Assembly (NCBI RefSeq): GCF_014698475.1 | Contig: NZ_JACJTB010000058.1 | Span: 1 to 39,885, forward strand | Direction of reading: 5' to 3' | Origin: Nostoc spongiaeforme FACHB-130 | GTDB taxonomy: Bacteria; Cyanobacteriota; Cyanobacteriia; Cyanobacteriales; Nostocaceae | DNA length: 39,885 nt | Part shown: positions 24,165 through 32,679 of the stretch, in pieces | Layout of the letters: every line of letters starts with the position of its first letter | How positions within the stretch are numbered: position 1 is the stretch's first letter | Program-made: the position numbers and the translations under genes | The notes under the pieces: generated by a model | The model's input: only the letters and a program-made list of their open reading frames with translations | The model's database searches: none | Told to the model about the DNA's origin: nothing

Positions 24165-27100
24165 ATGGAACACTGGCAATTTCTCATCCAGAAACAGGGC
24201 GATCGCTCTTGGCACACTTTAGAATCGCCAAATCTACAAATTTTGGAGGGTCGGTACAGAGTTTTAGCTCGTTCTAACCTGCCAAATACAGATGTGGAAG
24301 TACGGGTAACTCACTCTACAACTCATGAAGTTCCCCCAAAACGGCGGATTCAAAAGTTATCGCGGCGCACTAATTCCGAAGGTTTAATGGCGGTGATTCC
24401 CTTTACGCTGCTTAAGCCAGGACTATGGGAATTACGCTGTTCTGGCGATTTGTTGTCAGATATTTTTGGTAAGTCTTGGCAAGAAAGTGTCTATCTACAA
24501 GTTTTGTCTCAACAGGCAGAGGTTGAAGCATATAAATTACTTGATGGTGGGAATTTAGAGTCAAGAGAACTTGACTTTTTCATAATTCCACTGTCTGATG
24601 CACCTAATATTCATCAGGTTGATATCAATGCTGGTAATCAGTCGATTTCTCCAGCCGCAGAGGTTAAGACAGATAGCGACTTAGTGACTAACGAACTTTC
24701 GGCGGAAATTGCGTCAATTGCTAGTGATAATGCTATCAGCACAACGCTAGAAGCAGCCCCTGAGAGTAATTTAGATGAATTGTCTGTAGAAGCAGCCTTA
24801 GATACGAGCGATCGCACTTTATCTGTCAACGCAGCAGAAATTCCTGATAGCAACTCCCTCAACAGCGAATTGGCGGCGGAAACTTTATCTACAAATGATG
24901 AAACAATTGCTGTTACTACAGAAGAAATTCCTGATCATCACTCGTCTGTTAGTGAAGTGTCAGGAGAAATCGCTTTACCTATAAGCGATCGCACTTTATC
25001 CGAAACCACACAGGAAATTTCTGATCATAATTCACAGGTAAATACAGTTTCGGACGAAGAAACTGTCACCACAGAGGAAATTTCTGATGATGACTCTTTG
25101 GTACAAGAGACTTTACCTATCAGCGATCGCACTTTATCGGTAAGTACTGAGGAAATTTCTGATAATGACTCTTTGGTACAAGAAACTTTACCTACGAGCG
25201 ATCGCACTTTATCAGTAAGTACTGAGGAAATCTCTGATCATAATTCGCAGGTAAGTGAAGTGTCTGTACAAGAAACTTTACCTACAAGCGATGACACTTT
25301 GTCAGTCACCATAGAAGAAGAAATTTCGGACTTTGACTTGGTTGTGAGTGAATCGGCTGTTGGGGAAACTCCAGCAGAAATCCCGGATGGTAGCTTGGTT
25401 ATTGCTCAATTTTCTGGAGAAAAATCAGAAGATGGCATGATTGATCAACCTGTAAGTCCGGTATGGCTAAAAGGTGAAACAGCAGAACAAATATTACAAA
25501 GTTTAATAGATCAAGCTTTACCCACCTTGTTGTTAGAGGATGAGCAGCTAGAAGAGGAGGAAACGATACAACCATTACCACCACTCAAGCTGACTTTAGA
25601 GCAAGAAAACTATGTGGCGCGTTGGGGACAAGGACTCAGCATTAATGCCACTGTGGAGTTACAAACACAGCCTGATTTGGAAGATGAGCTACAGTACCCC
25701 ACTACTTTTTATGCACTAGAAGCCAAAATTGAGCTACGCTCACCTTTAAGTTCAGAAGTTTTGGCTCAGGTAAGGCAACCTTTAGCAGATAATGTACTGC
25801 CTTTTGCAATTAACTCGGCCATTAATATTCCGATTGATTGCGAATCTAAGCTGCTTTTGGGTGAACTCAGTTTATATGGCGCAATCAGTGATTTTGATGA
25901 TGTCACATTGTTAGCTAATAGCTCTTTTACAATTACGGCGGATGTATCAGAATTATTAGCGATCGCTACAGTGGCGAAATCTTATCAGCAGAACTTTTTT
26001 GATAACTCTAGTACTTTAGCGGTTTCTCTACCGAGTCAAGAGCCAGAAACATCGGTCAGCTTGGGTTTGGAACTGTTTAACCTGGTCAAAACTACTGCTA
26101 CACAACCACAAACTATTCTGCCATCACCAAGCCAGCCTTTACCGCCGCAAATTAATTTGTTGTCTCTGAAAAAGTCAGGAGATTGGCGATCGCCACAATT
26201 GCCTAAGTTACCAGAAAATCAAACAAGTGCGATCGCAATTAATGATGAGTTAACAGAGGTTCCCCCAGAAGGACAACAAGAAGGGGATTTGCAAGACCAG
26301 ACACCTCCCATCCCTTTAGCACCCATTAACTTAGAACAGCTAGAAATTAAAAGTCGTCCAGGGTGGATGGCGGGGAATGTCTTTCCTTATCTCAAGCGCC
26401 GGAAAACTGCACCGACTGAGACGACAGATGTAGAAGATGTTTCTCATTCTCCGATAGTTGAAGAATCTCTGGTAGTTGAGCCAGAAACTGAGAACCCAGA
26501 GACAGATAATGCTGTAGTGGAAACTTTGACTTCCCCAAATTCGGAATTGCAAAACCTAGATTTAGATGATTCTGTAACTGAAACGTTAACTTCAACCGAT
26601 GCTTCGGAACTGGAAAATCTAGATTTAGATAATTCCGTAGTTGAAACGTTAACTTCAAGCGATTCTGAGTCGGAGAACCTGGATGTAAATGATTCTGTGG
26701 TGGAAAAATTAACGCCAGCTAGTTCTGAGTTATTTGCTGTGTCTATGCTAGAAATGCCTGTGACACCAAGTTTGGAATTTAGTGACGACTCCATCTTAGA
26801 ACCAGCTGCTCCCTTAAGCTCAGAATTGATAGCAGAGGTTAATCCTTATTCCTCGCCGTTAATTAGGAAGTGGATGCAGAGCCAAGGCTATGTTGTACCT
26901 GAACTTCCGCCTCTACCAAAGCAACGCCGTAACACAGAAGTTTTAGAGCCTGTTCCTGTGGACGAGGATTTTATAGAGACTGATTTACCAATGCCAAGTT
27001 TTGAGGCTGATTTGTCATCAAATCTTGATACAGAGTTAGAAGCTCTTGATAGTGAATCCGAGGCTAATTTGGAAGTAGAGCGTAATTTAAGTATCTCAGA

Positions 27101-27794
27101 AACTGAGGAAATTACAGAGGCGGAAATAAATACAGTAGAATCTGAGCTTGAAGAAAATCCAGAGACAAGCATAATTACAGCAGAATCTGAGGAGCTAAAT
27201 ATCTCGGCGGATGTGGAAACAGAAAACATTCCTCAAGAGGAATCTAACTCTTCATTGCCATTAACAGAGCTACCCTTAAATCAAAAGATTAAAATACCGA
27301 GAGCTTGGTTAGCGCAAGAGATTGTGGTTGATGATACTGATAGTGAACCCACAGAAGATGATTTTGTCGAGCAACCACAGCAGTCAATTCCGGCTGTAGC
27401 GTCATTCCCCTTAGATGGCGAAAAATTGGAACCTTTACCTATTCCGCAATTACATATACCCGCAGGCGAACTGATTGCTGGTCAGTCGGTGCGTGTGCGT
27501 GTAGAACTACCAGAAGTTCCTGCGCCAGTGGTGGTGAAATTGTGGATTGAGGATTGCCAAACTCGCGGGTTATTGGATGGCCCTCATGTGTTAAATGATT
27601 TGCTACCTAAAGCCTTGGGTGGTGTAGAGGTGATGACTCAGATCAATATTCCCTTTGGCTGTGTGGAAATTCGTTTAGAAGCGATCGCCTTTAATCCATC
27701 TACTCAACAAGAAAGTCACAAAGCCTCGGCTGTCAGGACTGTAATTCCACCAGATTTACCAAATTATCAGTTAGATGAATTGTTGGGTTTGTAA
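24165..27794 (+). CDS. Large acidic cyanobacterial protein with degenerate repeats
   Basis: 1209 residues, no signal peptide or membrane helix, strongly acidic. Residues 1-120 form a beta-rich domain (MEHWQFLIQKQGDRSWHTLE at the start). About 190-400 is a low-complexity region with repeats of the form EEISD-SLVQETLP-SDRTLSV. About 440-650 is a second folded region (LPPLKLTLEQENYVARWGQG). About 780-850 has another repeat (VVETLTS-SELENLDLD). About 1090-1209 is a C-terminal beta domain (IPAGELIAGQSVRVRVELPE, PHVLNDLLPKALGG, VIPPDLPNYQLDELLG) that I recognise as conserved in cyanobacteria. The architecture, folded ends joined by long acidic disordered linkers, suggests a scaffold. Function is unknown. 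It follows the sigF cluster on the same strand. Confidence 0.8.
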   Translation: MEHWQFLIQKQGDRSWHTLESPNLQILEGRYRVLARSNLPNTDVEVRVTHSTTHEVPPKRRIQKLSRRTNSEGLMAVIPFTLLKPGLWELRCSGDLLSDIFGKSWQESVYLQVLSQQAEVEAYKLLDGGNLESRELDFFIIPLSDAPNIHQVDINAGNQSISPAAEVKTDSDLVTNELSAEIASIASDNAISTTLEAAPESNLDELSVEAALDTSDRTLSVNAAEIPDSNSLNSELAAETLSTNDETIAVTTEEIPDHHSSVSEVSGEIALPISDRTLSETTQEISDHNSQVNTVSDEETVTTEEISDDDSLVQETLPISDRTLSVSTEEISDNDSLVQETLPTSDRTLSVSTEEISDHNSQVSEVSVQETLPTSDDTLSVTIEEEISDFDLVVSESAVGETPAEIPDGSLVIAQFSGEKSEDGMIDQPVSPVWLKGETAEQILQSLIDQALPTLLLEDEQLEEEETIQPLPPLKLTLEQENYVARWGQGLSINATVELQTQPDLEDELQYPTTFYALEAKIELRSPLSSEVLAQVRQPLADNVLPFAINSAINIPIDCESKLLLGELSLYGAISDFDDVTLLANSSFTITADVSELLAIATVAKSYQQNFFDNSSTLAVSLPSQEPETSVSLGLELFNLVKTTATQPQTILPSPSQPLPPQINLLSLKKSGDWRSPQLPKLPENQTSAIAINDELTEVPPEGQQEGDLQDQTPPIPLAPINLEQLEIKSRPGWMAGNVFPYLKRRKTAPTETTDVEDVSHSPIVEESLVVEPETENPETDNAVVETLTSPNSELQNLDLDDSVTETLTSTDASELENLDLDNSVVETLTSSDSESENLDVNDSVVEKLTPASSELFAVSMLEMPVTPSLEFSDDSILEPAAPLSSELIAEVNPYSSPLIRKWMQSQGYVVPELPPLPKQRRNTEVLEPVPVDEDFIETDLPMPSFEADLSSNLDTELEALDSESEANLEVERNLSISETEEITEAEINTVESELEENPETSIITAESEELNISADVETENIPQEESNSSLPLTELPLNQKIKIPRAWLAQEIVVDDTDSEPTEDDFVEQPQQSIPAVASFPLDGEKLEPLPIPQLHIPAGELIAGQSVRVRVELPEVPAPVVVKLWIEDCQTRGLLDGPHVLNDLLPKALGGVEVMTQINIPFGCVEIRLEAIAFNPSTQQESHKASAVRTVIPPDLPNYQLDELLGL
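24800..25310 (+). repeat. Degenerate coding repeats carrying HIP1 octamers
   Basis: Within the acidic protein, GAGCGATCGCACTTTATC-like sequence recurs near 24809, 24986, 25122 and 25198, each encoding SDRTLS; a fifth copy near 25288 has lost the octamer (AGCGATGACAC). Unit spacing is irregular (75-180 bp). Confidence 0.75.
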
Positions 27795-27903
27795 ACACCT
27801 GCTTTACATAACTGTGTTAAAAATCTTTAGAATTTAAAAAATCTGACTGAATTTGCAGTAAGCTCATTTTGAATTGTAGTGTGATTTAACAGGAACCTTT
27901 ACC

Positions 27904-28047
27904 ATGTCCACTGAACTTTTCCCCCAAATTTTTGCTTATTCTGCATCTTTCTTGTCTCCTATCTTTGTACCTATTATTGGTTGGGTTCTGCCAATTGCAA
28001 CATTCTCGTTTCTGTTGTTATACATTGAGCGTGATGACATTGCCTAA
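27904..28047 (+). CDS. psaI: Photosystem I subunit VIII (PsaI)
   Basis: A 47-residue single-helix membrane protein of photosystem I that helps PsaL bind and hence trimers or tetramers form. The reading MSTELFPQIFAYSASFLSPI continues FVPIIGWVLPIATFSFLLLY and ends IERDDIA, which is clearly PsaI. AGGAACC lies just upstream. The gene is monocistronic, with a terminator about 100 bp downstream, and converges on psbJ. Confidence 0.95.
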   Translation: MSTELFPQIFAYSASFLSPIFVPIIGWVLPIATFSFLLLYIERDDIA

Positions 28048-28351
28048 ATAGGTATTTAGTAATAATTAATTGGTAAAAATTTTAGTAGCCAATTAATTAT
28101 CACTTCCTTACAATTCACTAGATTGTGCAATCAATTAATACTTAAAATACCGCCTAACTCCAAGAGTCAGGCGGTTTTTTTGTACTATTTTCTAAACAAG
28201 TAAGTGCTAGAAAATTTAGTGGATATATAGCGGTAGTCAGATATGTTAGGAAATTTTGGAAGCTTTAACATTAGGAATAATAAGATTTTTACCTCCTGCC
28301 TTCTGCCTCCTGTTTTCTGCCTCCTACTATATTATGAGGTTCAAACCACTT
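28048..28351. other. Convergent region between psaI and psbJ
   Basis: Holds the psaI terminator and, at about 28292-28325, a pyrimidine-rich heptad repeat built on CTGCCTC/CTGCCTT. There is no gene. Confidence 0.6.
28150..28181 (+). terminator. Rho-independent terminator after psaI
   Basis: CCGCCTAACTC (28150-28160) / GAGTCAGGCGG (28164-28174) with a 3-base loop and one non-Watson-Crick pair, followed by seven T. Confidence 0.9.
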
Positions 28352-28474
28352 TTATAGTGAAGAACCAATCCCAGCGTAGGCTCCGTAGAAGAAGATACCT
28401 ACAACAGTAATTACGCCTAAACCTGCGATTGTAGCGACAACCCACAGGGGAATTCTTCCAGTTCCAGCAGACAC
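28352..28474 (-). CDS. psbJ: Photosystem II protein PsbJ
   Basis: 40 residues with a GTG start at 28474: [20 protein letters not shown], then [19 protein letters not shown]. It is a single-helix subunit near cytochrome b559 that affects electron transfer on the acceptor side and assembly. A strong GGAGGAGG lies just upstream. It is the last gene of psbEFLJ. Confidence 0.95.
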   Translation of the reverse strand: MSAGTGRIPLWVVATIAGLGVITVVGIFFYGAYAGIGSSL

Positions 28475-28547
28475 AGATTTTCCTCCTCCCTTAACAACAA
28501 ATCAACACAAATTTTAGATAAACAAAGTTTCCCAAAAACAGTTCCAG

Positions 28548-28667
28548 TTAGTTAAAGAAGTAACTGGAAAAGAGAATACCTAGAACAAAAATCAGTAGCA
28601 ATCCCAGGTATAAAGAAGTACGGTTAAGTTCAACCGGTTGGTTATTGGGATTGGGCGTTCTTTCCAT
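28548..28667 (-). CDS. psbL: Photosystem II protein PsbL
   Basis: 39 residues, [20 protein letters not shown] followed by [19 protein letters not shown], a textbook PsbL. It is a single-helix subunit at the monomer interface that limits back-flow of electrons from reduced plastoquinone. It starts 9 bp after the psbF stop. Confidence 0.97.
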   Translation of the reverse strand: MERTPNPNNQPVELNRTSLYLGLLLIFVLGILFSSYFFN

Positions 28668-28676
28668 GATTTGCTC

Positions 28677-28814
28677 CTAGCGTTGAATAAATTGCATTGC
28701 GGCGATCGCGCCCAAGAAAAACACGGTTGGCACACCCAAGGTATGAACTGCCAGCCATCTAACTGTAAAAATTGGATAGGTAACTGGTTGATTGATGTTA
28801 TTTCCGCTAGTCAT
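28677..28814 (-). CDS. psbF: Cytochrome b559 subunit beta (PsbF)
   Basis: 45 residues, beginning [20 protein letters not shown] and ending [14 protein letters not shown]. The histidine in RWLAVHTLG is the axial haem ligand shared with PsbE. It starts 9 bp after the psbE stop. A HIP1-like GGCGCGATCGCCG lies inside the end of the gene. Confidence 0.97.
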   Translation of the reverse strand: MTSGNNINQPVTYPIFTVRWLAVHTLGVPTVFFLGAIAAMQFIQR

Positions 28815-28823
28815 GATTTCAAA

Positions 28824-29072
28824 CTACTTTCCAATAAATTTTTCAACTTGTTTCTTGGCTTCATAACGGTTATTCACAATTGGCACTTCCTGCCGTGTTT
28901 GTGTGTAATACTCGTTAGGGCGAGGTGTGCCAAATACATCATAAGCCAGCCCGGTGCTAACAAATAGCCAACCTGCAATAAATAATGCTGGGATGGTGAT
29001 GCTGTGAATTACCCAGTAACGAATGCTGGTAATAATGTCCGAAAACGGACGTTCTCCAGTGGTACCTGACAT
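28824..29072 (-). CDS. psbE: Cytochrome b559 subunit alpha (PsbE)
   Basis: 82 residues. It begins [20 protein letters not shown], with the haem-ligating histidine in WVIHSITIP, one membrane helix, and the lumenal part [20 protein letters not shown]. With PsbF it forms cytochrome b559, needed for early assembly of the photosystem II reaction centre. It is the first gene of psbEFLJ, 120 bp after ycf48, the factor that acts at the same assembly step. Confidence 0.98.
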   Translation of the reverse strand: MSGTTGERPFSDIITSIRYWVIHSITIPALFIAGWLFVSTGLAYDVFGTPRPNEYYTQTRQEVPIVNNRYEAKKQVEKFIGK

Positions 29073-29192
29073 TTAGATCCCTACCTTCACAAAGACTGTT
29101 ATTGAGTTTATTATCCTACAAAGTTTAGAAAGAGTTACAACTTGCAACGCTGTTCTCATAAATCAGAATTAACACTTAAACTCTGGTTATGT

Positions 29193-30215
29193 CTAAGCTG
29201 CTTTTTCTGACGCAGTTTTTTCAGCCCTGGCGTTATATTTCAGCAATACACCGCGATCGCCAATGATAAATCCTTGGTCGGGACTGAGAAAGACTATTTT
29301 ATATAGATTAGCGGCTACCTGTTCCACATCACGGTCTTTTTCCCAGGTTTTACCACCATCAGTACTCCGCAGCAAGTTACCGCTACCACCGCCTATCCAC
29401 AGTTCTTCGGGTGTGCGATAAGCCAAATCCAGTAAACCCCAACTGGTGGATAACTCTGGATATAAAGCTTCTTGCCATTCTTCGGCGTTATTGGGTTCAC
29501 TAAATTGAATCTGACCACCGCGTGCTAATAACCACAGTTGGCCATTATCATTGAAACCCATATTTTCTACCCGCCGAGAACTAATGCGGTTATGGGGAAC
29601 CCAAGCATTTTGTCCTGGTTCCCAAGTCGAGTAAAAGCTACCCTTAGCCGAAACTGCGACATATTTACCATCAGCAGAACGCTGCATATTCCGTACTACA
29701 CCAACAGCAGCTTCGACTTGGGCTTTCCAATTTTTACCACCATCAGTAGTTTTGTAAATTGCGCCCACATCTGTAGCCATTTCTGCGGAGTTGCTTCCCA
29801 CTGCGTGAACAGAAATGGGATTACCCGGTAACTTTTCGCTTAAAGGAATGCGTGACCAAGAACGACCTTCATCGGTGGTATGCAGTAATAGGGAAGGTTC
29901 ACCGACTATCCAACCTTCTTTGCCAGAAAAACTGACAGAATCAAAGCGATATCGAGAATCATCCAGTGCTAAGGACAAGGGTTGCCAATTTTTACCACCG
30001 TCTTGAGTTTCTAAAAGTGTGGCGTTGCTGCCTACTAAAAAACCATGCTGAGAATCTTGGGTAAAAGCGATATCTAGCAACTTCTCGTTGGTTGGCACAG
30101 TAATAATTTCCCAAGGGTTGAAGCTAGTGGAAGGCACTTTACTACAACCTATACACAAAACAACTACTATCAAACAGGCAATTATGCGTTGCCAACTTTT
30201 CACAATGGATTGCAT
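29193..30215 (-). CDS. ycf48: Photosystem II assembly factor Ycf48 (HCF136 homologue)
   Basis: 340 residues. A signal peptide with lipobox CIGC (Cys24) predicts a lipoprotein on the lumenal side of the thylakoid. The rest is a seven-bladed propeller of BNR-like repeats, each with a Gly-Gly-x-Thr/Asn-Trp element (TQDGGKNWQPL, TTDEGRSWSRI, TTDGGKNWKAQ, STDGGKTWEKD). Ycf48 binds precursor D1 and helps insert it into reaction-centre complexes. The order rubA-ycf48-psbEFLJ is conserved from cyanobacteria to some algae. Confidence 0.96.
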   Translation of the reverse strand: MQSIVKSWQRIIACLIVVVLCIGCSKVPSTSFNPWEIITVPTNEKLLDIAFTQDSQHGFLVGSNATLLETQDGGKNWQPLSLALDDSRYRFDSVSFSGKEGWIVGEPSLLLHTTDEGRSWSRIPLSEKLPGNPISVHAVGSNSAEMATDVGAIYKTTDGGKNWKAQVEAAVGVVRNMQRSADGKYVAVSAKGSFYSTWEPGQNAWVPHNRISSRRVENMGFNDNGQLWLLARGGQIQFSEPNNAEEWQEALYPELSTSWGLLDLAYRTPEELWIGGGSGNLLRSTDGGKTWEKDRDVEQVAANLYKIVFLSPDQGFIIGDRGVLLKYNARAEKTASEKAA

Positions 30216-30305
30216 CAGTATTTCTTAGTGTTTTCTAAATTCGTTTAAGTTTTACCTTAAGAGATGCGATCGCTCTCTAAAATCGGTAAAGCAAGATAGC
30301 GGGTC

Positions 30306-30641
30306 TTATTGTAAGCCGTAAAGACTGATAAAGAACAAGAAAGCCAGAGCCAAAGCCCCAAAAATTAAGATATTCTTCTGCCCTGGAGTCAGTTTGTTCA
30401 CACCCAAGCCAAAACCCAGATTTTCTTTAAAACCAGATGCTGTACCAGCCGGGCCAATATTGGTAAAAGCAGTTTTTTTAGCACTACAAACTGGACAACG
30501 CCAGTTTACAGGCAACTCTGTAAACAGTGTCCCGGAAGGGATATCATGCTTATCATCTCCCTTCTCAGGTTCATAAACATAACCGCAGGCGCGACACTCA
30601 TAGCGGTCTAACGCTGGAGTCTCAACAGCTTGTTCGCTCAT
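30306..30641 (-). CDS. rubA: Membrane-anchored rubredoxin RubA
   Basis: 111 residues from ATG 30641 (MSEQAVETPALDRYECRACG), with GGGAG upstream; the open frame continues 25 codons further without support. Two CxxC motifs, CRACGYVYEPEKGD and CPVCSAKK, bind one iron. The C-terminus NILIFGALALAFLFFISLYG is a membrane helix. RubA is needed for photosystem assembly. The gene heads the rubA-ycf48-psbEFLJ cluster and is divergent from ndhC. Confidence 0.95.
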   Translation of the reverse strand: MSEQAVETPALDRYECRACGYVYEPEKGDDKHDIPSGTLFTELPVNWRCPVCSAKKTAFTNIGPAGTASGFKENLGFGLGVNKLTPGQKNILIFGALALAFLFFISLYGLQ

Positions 30642-30836
30642 GGCTAAGGTCTCCCAGAGGGGAATTATTAAATATACGTTAAAAATTATGACATAACTGT
30701 TAGACTTTTCTATCACTCATACAAACGAATCAAATACCTGAAATCCGTCTGTTTCCCAGATTTCAGAAAACTCGAAAAGATATAATGTAAAAGAAAGTAA
30801 CAGCGTTATTTACACCATAAGCGGTAGAAATTCATT

Positions 30837-31199
30837 GTGTTTGTCCTTAGCGGTTACGAGTACTTCCTAGGCTTCTTAATTATCTGTAGCCTAGTGCCAG
30901 CCCTGGCGCTTTCTGCTTCCAAGCTTCTCAGACCCAGTGGTAACAGCCTGGAACGCCGCACAACTTATGAATCTGGGATGGAACCCATCGGTGGAGCCTG
31001 GATTCAATTCAACATTCGCTACTATATGTTTGCGCTGGTTTTTGTCGTCTTTGACGTAGAAACTGTGTTCTTGTATCCTTGGGCGGTTGCTTTCAACCGT
31101 TTAGGGCTATTAGCATTCATTGAGGCGCTAATTTTTATTGCAATTCTTGTAATTGCTTTAGTTTACGCATGGCGTAAAGGAGCTTTGGAATGGTCTTGA
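30837..31199 (+). CDS. ndhC: NAD(P)H-quinone oxidoreductase subunit 3 (NdhC)
   Basis: 120 residues, GTG start at 30837. Three membrane helices flank the conserved loop [18 protein letters not shown], with [12 protein letters not shown] in the second helix. It is a membrane subunit of NDH-1, which runs cyclic electron flow, respiration and CO2 uptake. It overlaps ndhK by 10 bp, so translation is coupled. Confidence 0.97.
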   Translation: MFVLSGYEYFLGFLIICSLVPALALSASKLLRPSGNSLERRTTYESGMEPIGGAWIQFNIRYYMFALVFVVFDVETVFLYPWAVAFNRLGLLAFIEALIFIAILVIALVYAWRKGALEWS

Positions 31200-31924
31200 A
31201 TTCTGATTTAAGCACCCAAAACAAAGAGCAAATCATCAACCCCATTGAGCGTCCGACAGTCACTCAAGACCTTTCAGAAAATATTATCTTGACAACGGTT
31301 GATGACCTCTACAACTGGGCTAGGCTTTCCAGTCTTTGGCCTTTGCTGTTTGGGACAGCTTGCTGCTTTATTGAGTTTGCAGCTTTAATTGGCTCTCGGT
31401 TTGACTTTGACCGCTTTGGTTTAATTCCCCGTTCCAGTCCCCGTCAAGCTGACTTGATTATTACCGCCGGCACAATCACGATGAAGATGGCACCCCAGTT
31501 AGTGCGTCTTTATGAACAAATGCCTGAGCCAAAATATGTGATTGCTATGGGCGCTTGTACAATTACTGGCGGGATGTTCAGCGTCGATTCTCCCACAGCT
31601 GTACGCGGAGTTGATAAGTTAATTCCGGTAGATGTGTATTTACCTGGTTGTCCTCCCCGCCCCGAAGCGATTATTGATGCAATCATTAAGCTGCGGAAGA
31701 AAATTGCTAATGATTCCATGCAAGAACGCGCTCAAATCAAGCAAACCCACCGCTTTTACAGTACAACTCACAACTTGAAGCCAGTTGCAGAAATTTTAAC
31801 TGGCAAGTATATGCAGTCAGAAACTCGCTTCACTCCACCCAAAGAATTAACAGAAGCAATTGGTTTACCAGTACCACCTGCGCTGCTAACTTCTCAAACC
31901 AAGGAGGAATTGAACCGTGGCTGA
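31190..31924 (+). CDS. ndhK: NAD(P)H-quinone oxidoreductase subunit K (NdhK)
   Basis: 244 residues. It carries the N2 iron-sulfur cluster of NDH-1, the last electron carrier before plastoquinone. The ligands are visible in [19 protein letters not shown] and LPGCPPRPE. The N-terminal ~35 residues are variable, as usual. ATG 31190 lies inside ndhC and the 3' end overlaps ndhJ by 8 bp. Confidence 0.97.
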   Translation: MVLNSDLSTQNKEQIINPIERPTVTQDLSENIILTTVDDLYNWARLSSLWPLLFGTACCFIEFAALIGSRFDFDRFGLIPRSSPRQADLIITAGTITMKMAPQLVRLYEQMPEPKYVIAMGACTITGGMFSVDSPTAVRGVDKLIPVDVYLPGCPPRPEAIIDAIIKLRKKIANDSMQERAQIKQTHRFYSTTHNLKPVAEILTGKYMQSETRFTPPKELTEAIGLPVPPALLTSQTKEELNRG

Positions 31925-32444
31925 TGAAGAGTCTAAACCAGTACCCGCAGGACAAGATGCCTTAGTTCCGGCTGGGCCGATTTCGCAATGGTTAGCAGAA
32001 AATGGCTTTGATCATGAATCTTTAGCGCCTGATAAAAATGGCGTAGAGATTATTAAAGTCGGGCCAGAATTTTTACTACCCATTGCTACAGCTTTGTATG
32101 CTTATGGGTTTAACTATCTCCAGTTTCAATCGGGTATTGACCTTGGCCCAGGACAGGATTTAGTCAGTGTGTATCACTTAGTCAAAGTTGGTGATAATGC
32201 TGATAAACCGGAAGAAGTGCGAGTTAAGGTATTCCTCCCCAGAGAAAATCCCCGAATCCCTTCAGTTTACTGGATTTGGAAAACCGCAGACTGGCAAGAA
32301 CGCGAAACCTACGATATGTTCGGCATAATCTACGAAGGACATCCCAACCTGAAGCGGATTTTAATGCCGGAAGATTGGGTGGGTTGGCCTTTGCGGAAAG
32401 ATTACATCTCGCCTGATTTTTACGAGTTACAAGACGCTTATTAG
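31917..32444 (+). CDS. ndhJ: NAD(P)H-quinone oxidoreductase subunit J (NdhJ)
   Basis: 175 residues, GTG start preceded by AAGGAGG within the end of ndhK. It belongs to the 30-kDa subunit family of the peripheral arm. The signature [20 protein letters not shown] and the end [19 protein letters not shown] are clear. It is the last gene of ndhCKJ, with a hairpin downstream. Confidence 0.97.
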   Translation: MADEESKPVPAGQDALVPAGPISQWLAENGFDHESLAPDKNGVEIIKVGPEFLLPIATALYAYGFNYLQFQSGIDLGPGQDLVSVYHLVKVGDNADKPEEVRVKVFLPRENPRIPSVYWIWKTADWQERETYDMFGIIYEGHPNLKRILMPEDWVGWPLRKDYISPDFYELQDAY

Positions 32445-32447
32445 GTA

Positions 32448-32475
32448 GTGCTGAGTGCTGAGTGCTGAGTGCTGA
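32448..32475 (+). repeat. Short tandem repeat, 4 x GTGCTGA
   Basis: Four exact copies of a 7-bp unit followed by a partial copy, starting 4 bp past the ndhJ stop. It is typical of the heptameric short tandem repeats of heterocystous cyanobacteria. Confidence 0.9.
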
Positions 32476-32510
32476 GTGTCTATAGTGGGAATTTTAATGT
32501 CTCATTTCTA

Positions 32511-32547
32511 ACCCCTCTCCGGCGGCGGAGGGGGGTAATGTTTTTTT
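32511..32547 (+). terminator. GC-rich hairpin and T-run after ndhJ
   Basis: ACCCCTCTCCG (32511-32521) pairs with CGGAGGGGGGT (32526-32536) with one wobble pair and a 4-base loop; seven T follow at 32541-32547. The CCCCTCTCC...GGAGGGG core also resembles a dispersed Nostoc repeat, so it may have been recruited as a terminator. Confidence 0.7.
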
Positions 32548-32679
32548 GGCGTTAGGATGAAAGGAAGTAATATTTCCTTTTCCAGCAGAGATACGAAAAA
32601 ATAAAGGAAAGATTTCTGAGTTGAGGCTAGGTAGGCAGTAACATAAATAGGCAGTAAAAATATTATTTTTTTAGAGCCA

